The translations under genes and the position numbers were made by a program. The notes beneath the pieces were generated by a model that saw only the letters and a list, made by a program, of their open reading frames with translations, ran no database searches and had not been told where the DNA came from. From Cryptomeria japonica (lineage: Eukaryota; Streptophyta; Pinopsida; Cupressales; Cupressaceae), in the NCBI RefSeq assembly GCF_030272615.1, contig NC_081405.1:611999065-612063064 (forward strand): a stretch of DNA of 64,000 nucleotides, read 5' to 3'. Positions within the stretch are counted from its first letter, which is position 1, and every line of letters begins with the position of its first letter. Of this stretch, positions 34,661 through 47,364 are shown piece after piece.

Positions 34661-36455
34661 TACCCTTGAATGGAAGGGATATAGAAGTCCAATCTGCAAG
34701 AACTTGATTATCCCATGAAGTAAATGTTGAATGCAATTTTTTCTTTTTAGCCACTTGTGAGTTAACTTCTTCTGAGATCGAGGATTCAATCCTATAGATG
34801 ACATCTGAAATGCTACTAAATTATTTCCTAAAAATTCTCTTATTCCTTTCCCACCAGATATTCCAAATGAGGATAGTAGGAGCAATGACCCATATACAGG
34901 TAAAAAAGAATTTGTGAATAACAATGGCCAAAAATCGAAGAGATCCAATGTCATCTTGGAGAGGAGCTAAACAACAAAGTTTTGATTGGATCTATTTCCA
35001 TCATTCTTGAACGAAGGGGTAGTTTAAAAGTAAATGGTTTTCTAACTCCAATATCTCATTACACATGACACAATTGAAAGGCCGAGCTATGTGCAAAAGT
35101 GCTAATCTATCAATGGTTAAGATCTTCCCCTTCAAAGCTAGCCATGAAAATGTTCCATCCTTTTGAAGTCCATCTCTCGACCAAAAAAAGATAAATCTTC
35201 ATTGAGAAACAATGTTTTGTCTAGAGTTCAGCCATTTGTAGCCTTCCTTGACTGAATAGGGTCTTGATTTAGATGGAAGCCATAACAATGTGTCTGGAAG
35301 CTCCCTATAAAGAATGGTTTTCTTGCTTAATTCTAAGGATAGAATTTGTTGCTGAGAAAGGGGAGCTTCTATTTGAGAGATGTCTTTCCACATAGTCCTA
35401 TGAGATCCTTCTTCCTCGACAAGGTAGAAATAGTTTCTAACTTTGGTACCCGAAGATGCTTGAAGATATCTTTTAATGTCTTGAAGACTATTTAAATGGT
35501 ACTCAAAGGAGGGTGACCATTCCGTGAATCCTCCAAAAAACAAGCCTTGTTGCCATTGTGAATGAGCCAAGAGAGATTTGGTAAGAAAATTTGTCTGCAA
35601 GAGAGCATGAAGTTTCACATTTGGGATCCTTTGGGGGGGGTCTAATACTGTAAAGATTCTTTCTGGGTCTTCTGAATCTAAATATTTAGCCTTTATGATA
35701 GTTCCCCAAAGAGATTCATTAGCGGAGTAGTATTTCCTGAGCAATTTTTCTCCAAGGGCTTTGTTTCTAAGATCAAGGTGATGAATTCCAGCCCCACCAT
35801 TGCCCTTATCCATGCAAACCTTCTCCCACGCTAATAAATGGATCTTGCTTTAGAGGTTCTTATTACCTTTCCATAAGAAGTTTTTAAGTATTGTTTCAAT
35901 GTCTAATTTTACTTGCTTGGGCATAAGGGGCACAACCATGATGTAGTTTGGAATTATGGCTAGAACTGATCTTATTAAAAGGATTCTTCCTACTAGAGAT
36001 AACCATGTGTTTTTCCAAGAAGAGATTTTGTTTCTGATAGAGTAAATGATGTTGTCCCAAAAGCCTTTTTTCATACATCCTGCAAATAGTGGGATACCTA
36101 AATATTTGCTTGGGAGAGAATCCTACATAAACCCCATAACCCTAGAGAGTTTGGAAGCCAATGTTGGATGACAATTTAAGAAAAAAAAAATTAATTTAGC
36201 AGCACTAATCTATTGACCCGAGACTGAGCAATACTTGTCCAATACTGTCTTGATAATTTTGGCTTCTTTTAAAGAAGGATCCCCAAATAGAATGGTATCA
36301 TCCACAAAGAGGATGTGTGTGATAGAAATTTGAGTGTGGGGTATGGCCATACCTTTCCAAAACCCTAAGGAATGATGAGAGGTTATTAATCTACTGAGAT
36401 CCTCAACCATGATGATGAAGAGAGAAGGTGATAGTGGATCTCCTTGGCAAACACC
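34661..36455 (-). pseudogene. LINE-1 RT C-terminal part, thumb and zinc-binding reverse transcriptase region
   Basis: FVDDTILFGDPS near 36300 is the RT catalytic box, intact. Downstream are GFWDNIIYSIRNKISSWK and LSLVGRILLIRSVLAIIPNY (36074-35850), then GNGGAGIHHLDLRNKALGEK (35813-35199), and a Cys-rich FNCVMCNE stretch near 35060 (zf-RVT type). This order is standard for plant L1 ORF2. Frameshifts occur between each piece. Confidence 0.85.
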
Positions 36456-37480
36456 CTAAGTTGTAGAAAAGAACCCAACTGCATTTCCATTAATGAGGAC
36501 CAAGAATTTCACCCTTTTTATGCATGATAGGATCCATTTGCACCATCTTTTGTCAAAACCCAGTCTCAGAAGAACATGGTGGAGAAAATTCCAGTTGACT
36601 TTGTCATAAGCCTTCATCATATCCAGTTTCACAATCATGGTTTCCTTACCATATACCGAAGCTGAGTGAATGATCTCATGAGCTACGAGGGCTCCTTCTA
36701 AAGTTTCCTTACTAGGCACAAAGCCACCTTGGTTTGGTGAGATGATTTTTGGAAGAAGCTTTTCCAATCTGGTTGCTATTCTTTTTGTCACAATTTTGTA
36801 TATGGTGTTACAAAAGGATATAGGTATGAAATATACAAAAGAGGATGGGATTTCTACCTTTGGAATCAATGCTATATAGGTAGTGCTGACTTGCTTCACC
36901 ATGTTACAATGTTTCCTTGATTCCTCAACTAGTTTCCATATATCATCCCCACAAAAGCCAAACATTTTTGGAAAAAAAGGGTTGTGAATCCATCCAGGCC
37001 TGGAGCTTTCTCTGGCTTCATTGAGAAAACCACATGCTTGATTTCCATTAGTGTGAAGGGATTTAATAAATTTGCATTATCTTGTGTGTTGATGAGCAGT
37101 GGTATATGATTTAGGACTGAGAGTCTTTCCTGAGACACAATGTCATAATCGACATCTAAAGTATTGGAGAAAAGATCAGCAAAGAACTGAGCTCCCACAT
37201 TTTGAATCCCCTCTCTGTCTATAATGATGGTACCTAAACAATCATGAATCTGAGTAATTAAATTAGAGGACCTTCTCATTTTTACTGATGAATGGAAGAA
37301 TTTGGTGTTACAGTCACCTTCTTGAAGCCATAGCTCTCTAGATTTTTGTCTCCATAAAATCTCCTCTTGCAAAAGGATTTCTTCCAATTCTGCATTTCTA
37401 AGTTTTTGAATTTTGTAGGTCTGATCATTAATCCCCCGTTGAATAATAGTATCATTTAAGGCCTTTATTGCCTCCTCCAC
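36456..37480 (-). pseudogene. LINE-1 reverse transcriptase core
   Basis: Pieces 37480-36929 and 36965-36456 overlap in different frames. Motifs: SRELWLQEGDCNTKFFHSSV, KAPGLDGFTTLFFQKC, IALIPKVEIPSSF, ISPNQGGFVPSKETLEGALV and VKLDMMKAYDKVNW (first catalytic Asp). The order is that of the L1 RT fingers and palm. At least one frameshift near 36950. Confidence 0.9.
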
Positions 37481-37493
37481 TTGTGTTTTCTAT

Positions 37494-38410
37494 TTGAAGA
37501 TGTTTTTGAAACTTGTTTTATTCCAATGTTTAATGTTTAACTTGAGCCAATGTAATTTTTTGGCTACCAGATACATTCTAGAGCCTAGAAAGAAGGGAGC
37601 ATTCTTCCACCATTGCTCAAGGAGTGACAAGAAGGAAACATCTCTAAACCACAACATGTGCTCAAATCTGAAAGGGCTCTTGGTCTTTGGAAACCAAGGA
37701 GTGAGAGAAATAGAAGCCTATATAGCAAAATAATCTGACCTTGTTAGTGTTAATATTTCAGTTGAGGGGGAGTTCAACTTAGCAGTCCACATAGGGTTAA
37801 CCAAGAATCTATAAAGTCTTTCTGATATGTGTGTGAAACCTTACCTTCTATTTGTCCAAGTAACATGTCCATTGGAAGGGATGCAATCTTTTAAAGCATT
37901 ATTAGAATTAAACTCATTGAAATCTTGCATGACTTTCAAAGGGGGAAGTATGCCCCCCATCTTGTCTTTTAGGGAGAGAATTGCATTGAAATCTCCCACT
38001 ATTATCATTGGAACATCAACAAAATTTGCTAGTGATTGTGAAATGGTCTCCCACAAAATTGTTTTCCCTATGGTTGAGATTGGGCAATAAACTGAAACAA
38101 TATGAAAAGATGTATCGCATACTGTAACCTTTACATGCATAAAATTTTCTTTTAAAAGGATTGGTGAAATTCGTGCACTTTTTTATTTCCAAATTATTGC
38201 TAATCCCCCTGAAGCCCTTGTAGATTGTGAGGCCAAATACTTCCATTGATTCCATTTTTTGAAAGGTTGATCTTGAACTGCCTCTGAAAACTTTGTCTCT
38301 TGCAATAAAATGATGTTTGCCCCAGAACTCTCTAGTTGAGATTTGATGAGGTGTCTCTTGTTAGGGGCATTCAGGCCCCTATAATTAACATTCCAATAAA
38401 TGATCTTCAT
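37494..38410 (-). pseudogene. LINE-1 ORF2 start and AP-type endonuclease
   Basis: ORF2 starts at ATG 38410 (MKIIYWNVNYRGLNAPNKR), overlapping the ORF1 stop as ATGA. Endonuclease motifs: YWN (metal-binding Asn), LLQETK (catalytic Glu), IIVGDFNAIL (Asp/Asn pair, intact) and VTWTNRR. The enzyme would nick the target DNA to start target-primed reverse transcription. The frame breaks between 38183 and 38140. Confidence 0.88.
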
Positions 38411-40633
38411 CTATGGCCCAAAGAGTTACACACTCTCCTCGGGCATAGTCTCTCTTCTAGGGTGGATTGTGTCCCTACCAATATATCTTGCTTGTTTTGT
38501 TTGGTCCTTTTGACTTTCTTAGGAGGTTTGCCTACTCTACCCTTAGGCTTAGTAGGAATATTCATCTTTGTTGAGGGAGTTTGTAGAATAAAAGCTACTA
38601 ATTGGGGTGCATCTTCCTCAAGTGAGTCTAATAACAAGTGCCCTAAAGATTGATCCCACCTAGTAGAGGGGGCAACATAGGCCGAAGAATAGTCTACAGA
38701 TGGAGGCAAGATGAGAAGCCTGTTAAAGGGAAGTGTAACAAGAAAATTGTGTGGCCTGAAACTCAGATGAACACCCTGAAGTGGATTATGAAGGGGCACA
38801 GAGTTAAGGAAATTGGTTAAGTAGTACCAATTCAGTCTAGAGTCCTTCATAATGTAAAGTCTATTCAAATTAGGGACCTCCAGAAAATGATGTTTGTTTC
38901 CCTTATCGAAATCTTGAGGAGGCAAGACATGACATTGGATGGATGGAAAAGATTCCAAAGACATCCTATTTTCCTCTTCGGTTAAAATTTGCTCACAAGC
39001 TCTTAATAGTTGGTCTTCAATAATACTATTCAAAGAACCAAGATAAAATCTTGTTTGAAACCCAACAGGAACTGCTTGTTTCTAATTAAAATGGGGGAGA
39101 AATGTTTGGGTGTTTCTTGCTCAAGTGTAGTGTGATGTTGAGCAAAGATTCCGTAGCAATGCAACAAATATAATATAAAGAAAAAACAGAGTGCCTTTGG
39201 ATTCAAAGTTTGAACAAGAGTCATGGAGGGGAGAGTTGTTAGAGATTTTGAAAAACTCTGAATTCTTGCTACAATCAGCTAGATCTGAACAAAGGTCCTC
39301 ACACACCCTTATGCTATTATGATCTGCATGTCTGCATTGAGAAGTGAGATGTCCTAGAATGCAGATGTGCTACTTTACCATATCAGACTCATCTATTGCA
39401 ACCTCTTGTTCATAAAGCCTGAATTTTGATTCAATGGAGATCTTTTGTGGAGTTGGTTTGGAGATCTATCCATCAGAATACATACTTAGACTGTTCTATC
39501 TGTGTATTCGTACATGACTAGATCATGCTGCATGAATATTCCCATCTGGTTGGAAAAGGATTCTATTAGGTCTAGATCTTTGTATTCAAGAGGCAATGAT
39601 GGAAAGGAAATCCAAATAGGAACAAACTTAATAGCCTCCTCTTTGGTGTTGAAATTAAGCACCCATGGTAGCGTTGTCAATCGTATTCCTTCATAGAACT
39701 AGTGTTTAAATTTGTGCACCCTATCTCGATCATATTGAGAAACAAAAATAGCAATGAAAAACCCCTCGCCTTGATCAATGTAAAAAATATCTTGTAAACC
39801 TATCCAGGTCTAAAGAGCCCATTTGCACAGACCATAAATGGAAATAGGGTTAACAGACAGCTTGCCTATTAAGGAATTCTCTCTTATGAGCTTGATCTGT
39901 GGAGACAAAGACTCCTCTAGGACTACAATCTTGAAAGAACCCGCATGATCACCTCTGCTAACATTTGCATGTTTGGGAGGAGGCTTCGTCTTCTGGGTAT
40001 CAACTCTCTTTTTTCTGACCCATATTTTGATCATTTTCCTCTTATTCAGAAATTGTTTTGGATAACGGTGAAGAGCTTGGGATTTGGCATATTGAGAACC
40101 CTTCGAACTATGCTTTTGAGGATTTGGGATCTCTCTATTTGGTTTGAAGGGAGATCCCAACAGAACATTGTTTGGGAACGAAGGAAACCCCTGCTTATTT
40201 TGAAATGAAACCTCTTGGTTGCCTGGTATTTGATCTTTCCCCCTAAGCGGTATGTTGTTTGGAAAGGTTAGGAAAATGAGATCTGATGTATGCTCTAAAT
40301 TGAACCTATCATTTCCCCAAAAAGGTTTGTCATCTTGACATATATCAAAGATCTCTTGTTTCCTTCTATTTATGTGTGGGAAGCTATGAAAGGGCAACCA
40401 ATTTGGTTTGGAGAATTTGTACTTGGGGAGGTGGCCTTGCTTATTGCTTGGTTTGGGGAGACCACTCTGTCGTAGCCCATGTTGGGAACCCCAAATGGTT
40501 TTCTGACATCCACTCTATTGTCCTGAGTAAAATTTGATACCATAGCCTTGCCAGTGGTTCTGACTCTGCCATTGGTGTTGCCGCTGCCATCGGCTTTGGC
40601 CATCTCTGTGAATCCTGAACTGTGATTTTTCAA
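38407..40633 (-). pseudogene. LINE-1 ORF1 (nucleic-acid-binding, gag-like)
   Basis: Pieces 40633-40370, 40397-39810, 39680-39486, and 39033-38407. The piece at 39680 has KEEAIKFVPIWISFPSLPLE, the plant DUF4283 core. Around 39300-39350 a zinc-knuckle remnant reads HICILGHLTSQC, with the first Cys position a stop. The C-terminal piece is basic near its end (PKGRVGKPPKKVKRTKQNK). ORF1 proteins of L1 elements bind element RNA. Broken by several stops and shifts. Confidence 0.8.
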
Positions 40634-42418
40634 AAAACCTTTTCCCGCCTAGAGCTCCTAGAGCATCCATTCTATTCATAAAATAATCTTGTAATTTTAA
40701 ATATTATGTTTAATAGTTTTGTAGTGTCTTAAAATAATCTTGTAATTTTAGGGATTTTATTTATTATTGTAGATGAAATAATTTAATTGCAAGAAATATA
40801 ATTGTGTGTGGTATTAGTTTATAATTTTGTATATTACGATCATTTTACTATTAATTTTTATAGTTATATTTTTTAATTTCTCAGATCTTTTATTCTTATA
40901 ATTATTTTATATAACTCTTATATATAGTTGAAATTGTCATATAATAATTCACTTAATATACATTTATGTTATTTTTTATATTTGCAATAATACTTCATCT
41001 AATGTAATATTAGAGTACATTTAAATTTTACCTTTAATCTCCTATCTGCTATCCCTTGAACCTCCTATACGTGCAAGTGCTAGTGAATTAAATAATTAGA
41101 CTAAAGGTGTCTCTTATTTGAAACAGACAAGCTAGCTTGCTCGATCCACAATTCAACTTACTCGAAGAGGGATGCAATGCAATTGGGAAAATCTTGGCCA
41201 TCCATAGATTTTTGCTTTTTTTCACATTATTTTCATATTTTCCTATCATTTCTCGTTGTTGCTTTTTTCTACTCGATATTCTCTACAATTGAGTACTACT
41301 CAAGTGTATAATAATTGAGTAGGGGAGAGGGACCAGTAGTTGAACATGGCCCAATAGTCATTATAGAAATTGTGCTCATAATATCCAATCTTACCACAAA
41401 TTTATACTATATATTATAAATAAATAGTCCACATGTAAATAAAAAAATAACCAAATGTTCGTCAAAATAGACCTATAGTTGAACACATAAGAATCTGTAA
41501 ATGTTATATAAAAAGTACAAATATACATTCATTAACAAGTGAAATAAATAGTTTTTTGTTTGAAATACAATATCATAACTATCCACTATAAGTGTATCAT
41601 TTAAAAAATAAGATGTTCATTTAATAAAATAAGATACTTGCTTAAGCAAGTATTGTTGTCATAGTGAAAAAATAATATTCCTATGTGTACAACTATTGGG
41701 GTAGCAATGTATATTCATTGGAGTATTTCATATTAATAATTTGTCCCATCACAAATATAAAAGGTGAGCACAAAAAATACCTTGTATTTTTTCATGAAAT
41801 GAGAAGGATTTTCAACAAGTTTTAGTGTTCAACTATTGGTCCATTTGTGTTGGATATAAGTTGCATTTTATATAATAATGAGTTTTTTCTATAACAACAA
41901 ATATTTGTTTTTGTTCAACTATTGATCCATTTATGTTGGATTTACAAGTTAGAGATAACAAATATTTATGGTTACTAATATGTATTTGGTCCATTTATGT
42001 TGCATATAAATTATACTCTAAATAAAAATATGATATTTTACTAACAAAAAATGACATATAATTTTTCAATTACTAGGCATTTTTAGATTAAGTTTTGGTC
42101 AAATCTTTAAAAAGTATTTTTTGGAGACGTGTTATTTTGACGAGTTGCATGATGAGTCGCGCCTTCAAACCTTAGTTGTAGATAGTTAAGTGTCCATTTT
42201 ACATTTATAAAAAAAATGGAGGTCTTACGATATTCCATGTGACGGCTACATGTTGACAAAGTTGTATATCACCCTTTTCAATGATAATAATCATGCTTGC
42301 GACACATCCGCAAAAAGGGACAAAACTAGGTAGTGTATGTGTACTTAATGTATTTTGTATAGATGTAGATTTGCATGGATCTATTTTGGACGTTAAAGGG
42401 AAGATATCAACTCTGTAA

Positions 42419-42601
42419 AAAGTAGCCCCTCCTCCAAAGGAAATAAATCATCCAATTATGAAACCCGTCAGTGATATTCTAATTAATCCTCTACTCAATA
42501 CTAGCTTAGATAATGGAGGGTCTACATTATTTGACGTTGTCTTGGAAGGACTAATTAAATCGTTCAATGAAAGATGGGAAAAGAGAAAGCATAAAAGTTG
42601 A
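42419..42601 (+). pseudogene. Unrecognised coding-like fragment (60 codons)
   Basis: Open after a TAA at 42416, with ATG at 42458, ending at TGA 42599. It reads PPPKEINHPIMKPVSDILIN and later LFDVVLEGLIKSFNERWEKR. Composition is protein-like and unlike its AT-rich surroundings. I do not recognise a family. It may be an exon fragment captured by a transposon or a decayed gene. Confidence 0.3.
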
Positions 42602-42962
42602 GAGCAAGTGAGGATGAATCATTTGAAACAAATCATGCAAAACTCAAATACCTCATACCATTTTCTTTATGAAAGCTAAACTATTTACAAGATCAGATTC
42701 TCTCTTTTTTTGGTATTCTCCACCCACAGTTTGGGATGAATATTCATGCCTCCTCCACATCATGTGTGTTAAGATGTTTTATTTTTTAGAGTGACATCTC
42801 ATTACATATCTCAAGATCACATTCTACAAATAGAAATGTCATAGTATTTTTCTTTCTTGAAGAATAGAAACTATTTAAGTTCTAATAGAGGGTCATAAAC
42901 TAATAATTAATTAGAAACATATAAAAAAAATTAGAAGGATAAAAATGTGTAATACTCAATGG

Positions 42963-43115
42963 CTCATCTGCCTCTATTTAAATAATCAATAAACCTATAA
43001 TCTATGGATAAGTCTTCTAATTACCTTTTTAACCAAAATAACTCATTAGCTTCTATTGAAATAATCAATTAACCTATAATCTATGGGTAACTCTTCTAAT
43101 TACCTTTATTCCTAC
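42963..43115 (+). repeat. 79-bp tandem duplication (two copies)
   Basis: Copies start at 42963 and 43042; both contain AACCTATAATCTATGG and TCTTCTAATTACCTTT. Confidence 0.85.
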
Positions 43116-43357
43116 ATAAATTCACACTCTAGATTGTGGTTTGAATAGTGAAGGCATATAGAGTTATGAATTAAGATAATGAATACATTTATTGAAGTTT
43201 TAGGGGTGTCCAATTACTCATAACAACACCCTCCCACAATTCTAGAATGAGATTGGGAATACCTTGATACCCATTAAATAGTAATGACTTAAAAATATAA
43301 AGATGTTGCAGAATGCTCGACTGATTTCATTGTCACGTGACTACTTTCTTCCATAGA

Positions 43358-43444
43358 GTTAGAGAAAAGACTTTTGAAGACATACAACGATAACAAAAAA
43401 ATGTTTTGAATGAAAACCATCACTACTAAGAAATAGAACATTTT
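43358..43444 (+). repeat. 88-bp direct repeat, left copy
   Basis: Shares GTTAGAG, TTTTGAAGACAT, AACAAAAAAATGTTTTGAAT and GAAAACCATCACTACTAAG with 49217-49304, with only a few differences. It ends where the LTR candidate at 43448 starts. Confidence 0.9.
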
Positions 43445-43447
43445 AGA

Positions 43448-44885
43448 TGTAGTGTCCCTCTGATGCAGAGCATCATGAAAAACCAATCACAACTCTAGGA
43501 TCATGTTTATTCAATCATATTTTAATCATGATAACAATTCATTAGAGGCATATTTCATCATTCTTCAACAATCAATCAATCAAGAAAACTTAATCTAGGT
43601 ATCAAACTTGCCAACTTGCTGCCCCTTTGGATAGACCTATACACAAAGGTCTATAAATTTTTTAAAAGAACTAAAAATATCAATCCCTTTGGTCAGACCC
43701 TGAATAATTGTATTATAAACAACATATCCAATATTCATAAAGATCCAACGGTGTAATAAAAAGTTATCATCTCTGCACCGAGACCAATTTTGACTATCAT
43801 AAATCTGGAAAATGTATGCTTGCTGCCTGTTAGGGCATCACATTTCACAACAAATAATTAACCAAACTAAAACAATACCATAATAAAATGAAATCCCTCT
43901 AAGTCTACTTTCATAATATTCAAGTCATTAATTTTTCCAATGGTGAAATCACAAGATAAGTACAAACCCTTTCCAGCAACTCCATTTAAGACAGTTTAAA
44001 ACCAGTTTTCACCAAAATTTTCATAACTTCCACAAATAAAAACAAAAATGCCTCAAACCAAAGGGAAAAGAAAGAGGATTCACATATCTTTCCAATAAGT
44101 CTATTTAGAGGTCTTAATAATCTCATATGAGTTCATACCATACGCTGCAATGTGACTATTCTTAGGAAGTATCAAATCTGCAATTAACAACTTTCACCAA
44201 AACTTCCATATCTTCTTCATTTATGAACATAATAACTCCAAACCAAAAGGAAAAGAAATTTAATCAACATATATAACTATCCATTATACATATACAAAGG
44301 TTTTCAGGCCATACATGGTTGTACAAGGCCTGGAACCAACACAAAAATTGGAAAGTCAATCAAAATAACAATAGTAGAATGCACCAAAATGTATCCAAAA
44401 TGTTCTTCGTTCTTCTCTATTCTTCCAATAATGATTTGGTTCGACCAATACAACATATTTATAGAATATTTGGTAGTTATAAACCATACAACTACCTTTA
44501 TGACCCTTCATCTTCCCTTTTACAACTTTATGTGCAATTTTTGCACTTTTACATTTTTGCAAATGTTGCACTTTTGCAATTTTCTTGCAACTTTGACACT
44601 TTTTCCTAATGACTCTCCAAATTTTAAAAACCCCCTAAACATGTCCAAATAATATATTTAATACCTTTTACATACTTGATAGCCTTCTCATGGCCTTTTA
44701 TACAATTTTGACCATCTTGACCTATAAGGGCCTATATGGACAACTAGGACATAATCAGGACTTGCTTACATTTTTAGGCTTCTAAGCCTTACAAATCATT
44801 CCAAATGGATTCAAATACATTATAAATGACCTTCAAATATCAATTATATTTCAAATGATGACTTTGACCATATATTTGCCTTACA
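43448..44885 (-). repeat. LTR candidate (1438 bp), partner not found
   Basis: Ends TGTAGTGTCC and TTTGCCTTACA, a TGTA/TACA inverted pair like the Tat LTRs in this window. A CTATAAATATG on the minus strand near 44458 suggests minus orientation. Right of it, minus-strand AAGGAGGGTGGTGCAGGAG could be a polypurine tract, which would make this a 3' LTR. No second copy is visible and the flanks do not match, so it could be a false call. Confidence 0.4.
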
Positions 44886-45911
44886 CCATGGGTGCTCCTG
44901 CACCACCCTCCTTGATTCATCTTTCTTTTGTGCATTGATAAACTTGTTTAGACTCTTTTATGATGTTTGGTTGGTGCTTATAGATCGATTTATATATTTT
45001 AGATGCTTATAGATGATGCTAGACATTTTATATTGACATTTGATACATTATATGGACGATGATATATCTAGATTATTATGATGAATGGACTTACATTTGG
45101 TGATCTATATGTGCCCACTATTCATGGATGGATTATATTGCTTATGATGATATGATGATATCTTATTAGTACTAACCCCATTTCATGATCATGTTGGATG
45201 AGATGATGAATTGACTATTGAAATTGTCTTATTACTATGTTCATGATAGATACGATGTCATACCACTCATTATGATCATGATATGATGTCGTGATTCTCT
45301 CTCACTTGTCTGATTATTTATGATATATGCAATGTATATGTTGTCTTGTGGATTCGGGTGGATGCAGGATTATAGGTTCTAGACATGAACTCCACCTAGT
45401 CTCACAAGTTTGAATGTGTCTCTATCCCAATGACAAGTTGATCAAACATAACATGAGTTCCTTCTACACACTCCAGGCTTAAGTTGATACCCTTGTCAAT
45501 AAAGTGTCTAGCATGAGTCATCTTGTTAGTGTCATGTGGTATGTTTTTCAACCCTATGTTAGGTTGCCTTGTGAGTTGTGAATATTTATTAATTAATAAT
45601 TAAACTGATCCATATAGTTTATTAAGTATTAAAATTAAATTAATGGATGACATTTTAATATTTAATATTAATGTGTGATTATTTTTATTTGGGATTTATT
45701 ATTTATTAATGTTTATTTCATGAGTTTATATTTAATTGATGATTTTATTGTATTATTATTATTATTTTATAGTGAAATGGTTATTAAATATTTAGTATTT
45801 GAGCTTTTGATTTATTGTTTTATTATTTATTTATTTTATTGTTTAATTATTATAGATTTTAGATTATCGAGTTTTGTGGTTAATATTTAATTAGGTGTTT
45901 ATATATTATTA

Positions 45912-45929
45912 CCCATTTGGTTTATTTAA
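45912..45929. repeat. SINE target-site duplication, left copy
   Basis: CCCATTTGGTTTATTTAA, repeated exactly at 46064-46081. Confidence 0.93.
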
Positions 45930-46063
45930 ATTTTTTTTTTATAATCCATAACCGAAGCGGTAATTTAGCTTTTCCCTGGAGCTAACTACCAGTTAAGAAG
46001 ACTCAAACCCAAGACCTCCCATGTAGAAGGATCACAACTAACCGCTACGTTGTGGGGTCATCC
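45930..46063 (-). mobile_element. tRNA-derived SINE with 18-bp TSD
   Basis: A 134-bp insertion bounded by a perfect 18-bp duplication. On the minus strand it has an A-box-like TAGCGGTTAGTTG (46035-46047) and a B-box-like GGTTTGAGTC (46000-46009), the internal Pol III promoter of tRNAs. It ends in an A-rich tail (plus-strand T-run at 45932). Structure and size fit a short tRNA-derived SINE. I cannot name the family. Confidence 0.85.
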
Positions 46064-47049
46064 CCCATTTGGTTTATTTAATTATTTGGGCTATTCTTAT
46101 TTATTTAATTCCCTCTTTCACCCCTTTGGGTTATTAAATTATTATTTATCTTACCTACCCTATTTTACTATTGGTTGTGAGTTTTGGTAGATTTAAATAA
46201 TATTATTTTAGATTTTCTACCTCGATTTTGGGTATGGTAAGTATGAAATATTATATTTCTGATTAATTTTTATTGGCCGACAGATTTCATAGTTTTGGAT
46301 GAAATTTTATTTATTTGGCTTTCTGAGCACTGTCATGGGTTGGTTTTCTAAAGAAATTTAGGTGTCTGTAAATATTTTTGCTCAATTGGAGCTTTGATTG
46401 GATTGTGGATTTGGCTTTTGGTTGCACTTCTTCAGTTTTATCAGTCCTTAACTGCTATTGTCCAAGTTAGAGGAATTATTCCTTCTATTGCACTTTTATC
46501 CAAAAAGATTGTCTGCATAGTGATTGTGGGAAGATGTATTTGGTTGTTGTGTATTTGGAAGCGATGTAGTTGTTGTATGTAAGATACTAAATAATCTTGG
46601 GAAAATAGTATATAAATATATTTCTATAGTTTTAATGTTACAGGAGCTTGGGTGATGTTCTACCTATGTATTGTCGTGAATATTCTGTGAAAGTTGATTG
46701 TCTAGAAATCTCTACTATCTTACTCCTGTTGTATTTGTTTGAATGTCATATTGGTCATTTGTTCTATCGATTGAGAAAACTTTATTGCTTGGCTTTGTGC
46801 TTCAAGAAGTTCATGTATTTCCTCTTTCCGGAAGTTGCTTCTTGTGTTTGTTGATGGATGTCCCTGCGAGTGTTCAGGAGAATGTTATGCTTTGTCTTGT
46901 ATATTTTCCTAAGTTCTATTTCCCTTGGGTTCTATATCTCACAGCATCCAGTCCGGACTAAGTGTTGCGTTATTTAGTGAACTAAGTATATTTTATACCC
47001 GATCGAAAGATCTGCATTACCATCTTTGAGTCTATTTTGTCTGTCTCGA

Positions 47050-47364
47050 ATGCACTACGATTTTGTTCATATGCGCTAGAGTATTCGGTATATGCGTTGT
47101 CGAATTGGATAAATGTGTCACCTTGTGTAATGTATGTGATGCAGAACTTATTATATGCACTATCAGAGATGTTAAAAGTGCTATATTGTTATACATATGT
47201 GTTGTCCTGTGACCCATATGCATTGCAAGATCTATCGTATGTGCTACATAATTGTATGAATATACTGTAGAATGTAATATATGTGCTAAGTAGTTTTGTG
47301 TATGTGGTGTTTTATTTTGTATATGTGTTGTTTCATTATGCAAATGCACCAAACTGCCTTGATT
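47050..47364 (+). repeat. 21-bp periodic array 3 (15 units, no phase slips)
   Basis: Unit starts run every 21 bp from 47050 to 47344 without a break. Cores read ATGCACTA, ATGCGCTA, ATGTGCTA, ATGTGTTG and similar; most have lost CpG. The left flank TTTTGTCTGT is shared with array 2, and the last unit (ACTGCCTTGATT) with the last unit of array 1 (ACTGCCCTGGTT). The minus strand is open for 115 codons across the array (47379-47032), giving a loose heptad with His at every seventh place (for example LAHILHS, TTHMYNN). Confidence 0.9.

Larger units (their letters stand above)
32300..40680 (-). mobile_element. LINE-1: L1-type non-LTR retrotransposon
   Basis: On the minus strand, ORF1 (gag-like), ORF2 (endonuclease, RT, zinc region, RNase H), a third coding region and a 3' end with a stem-loop. 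About 8.4 kb. Many stops and frameshifts. ORF1 stop and ORF2 start overlap as ATGA. No target-site duplication could be found, so both ends are approximate. Confidence 0.9.
40681..43357. other. AT-rich region with small repeats
   Basis: Mostly AT-rich. The phrase TGTTCAACTATTGGTCCATT recurs in variants near 41826, 41911 and (shorter) 41978, and reversed forms TAGTTGAACA occur near 41337 and 41473. A tandem duplication is at 42963-43115 and a small coding-like patch at 42419-42601. No element borders found. Confidence 0.5.

Noticed and set aside
45930-46063. A functional tRNA gene
   Set aside because: A and B boxes are present but there is no cloverleaf with matching acceptor ends, and it has an A-rich tail and an 18-bp duplication, so it is a SINE.
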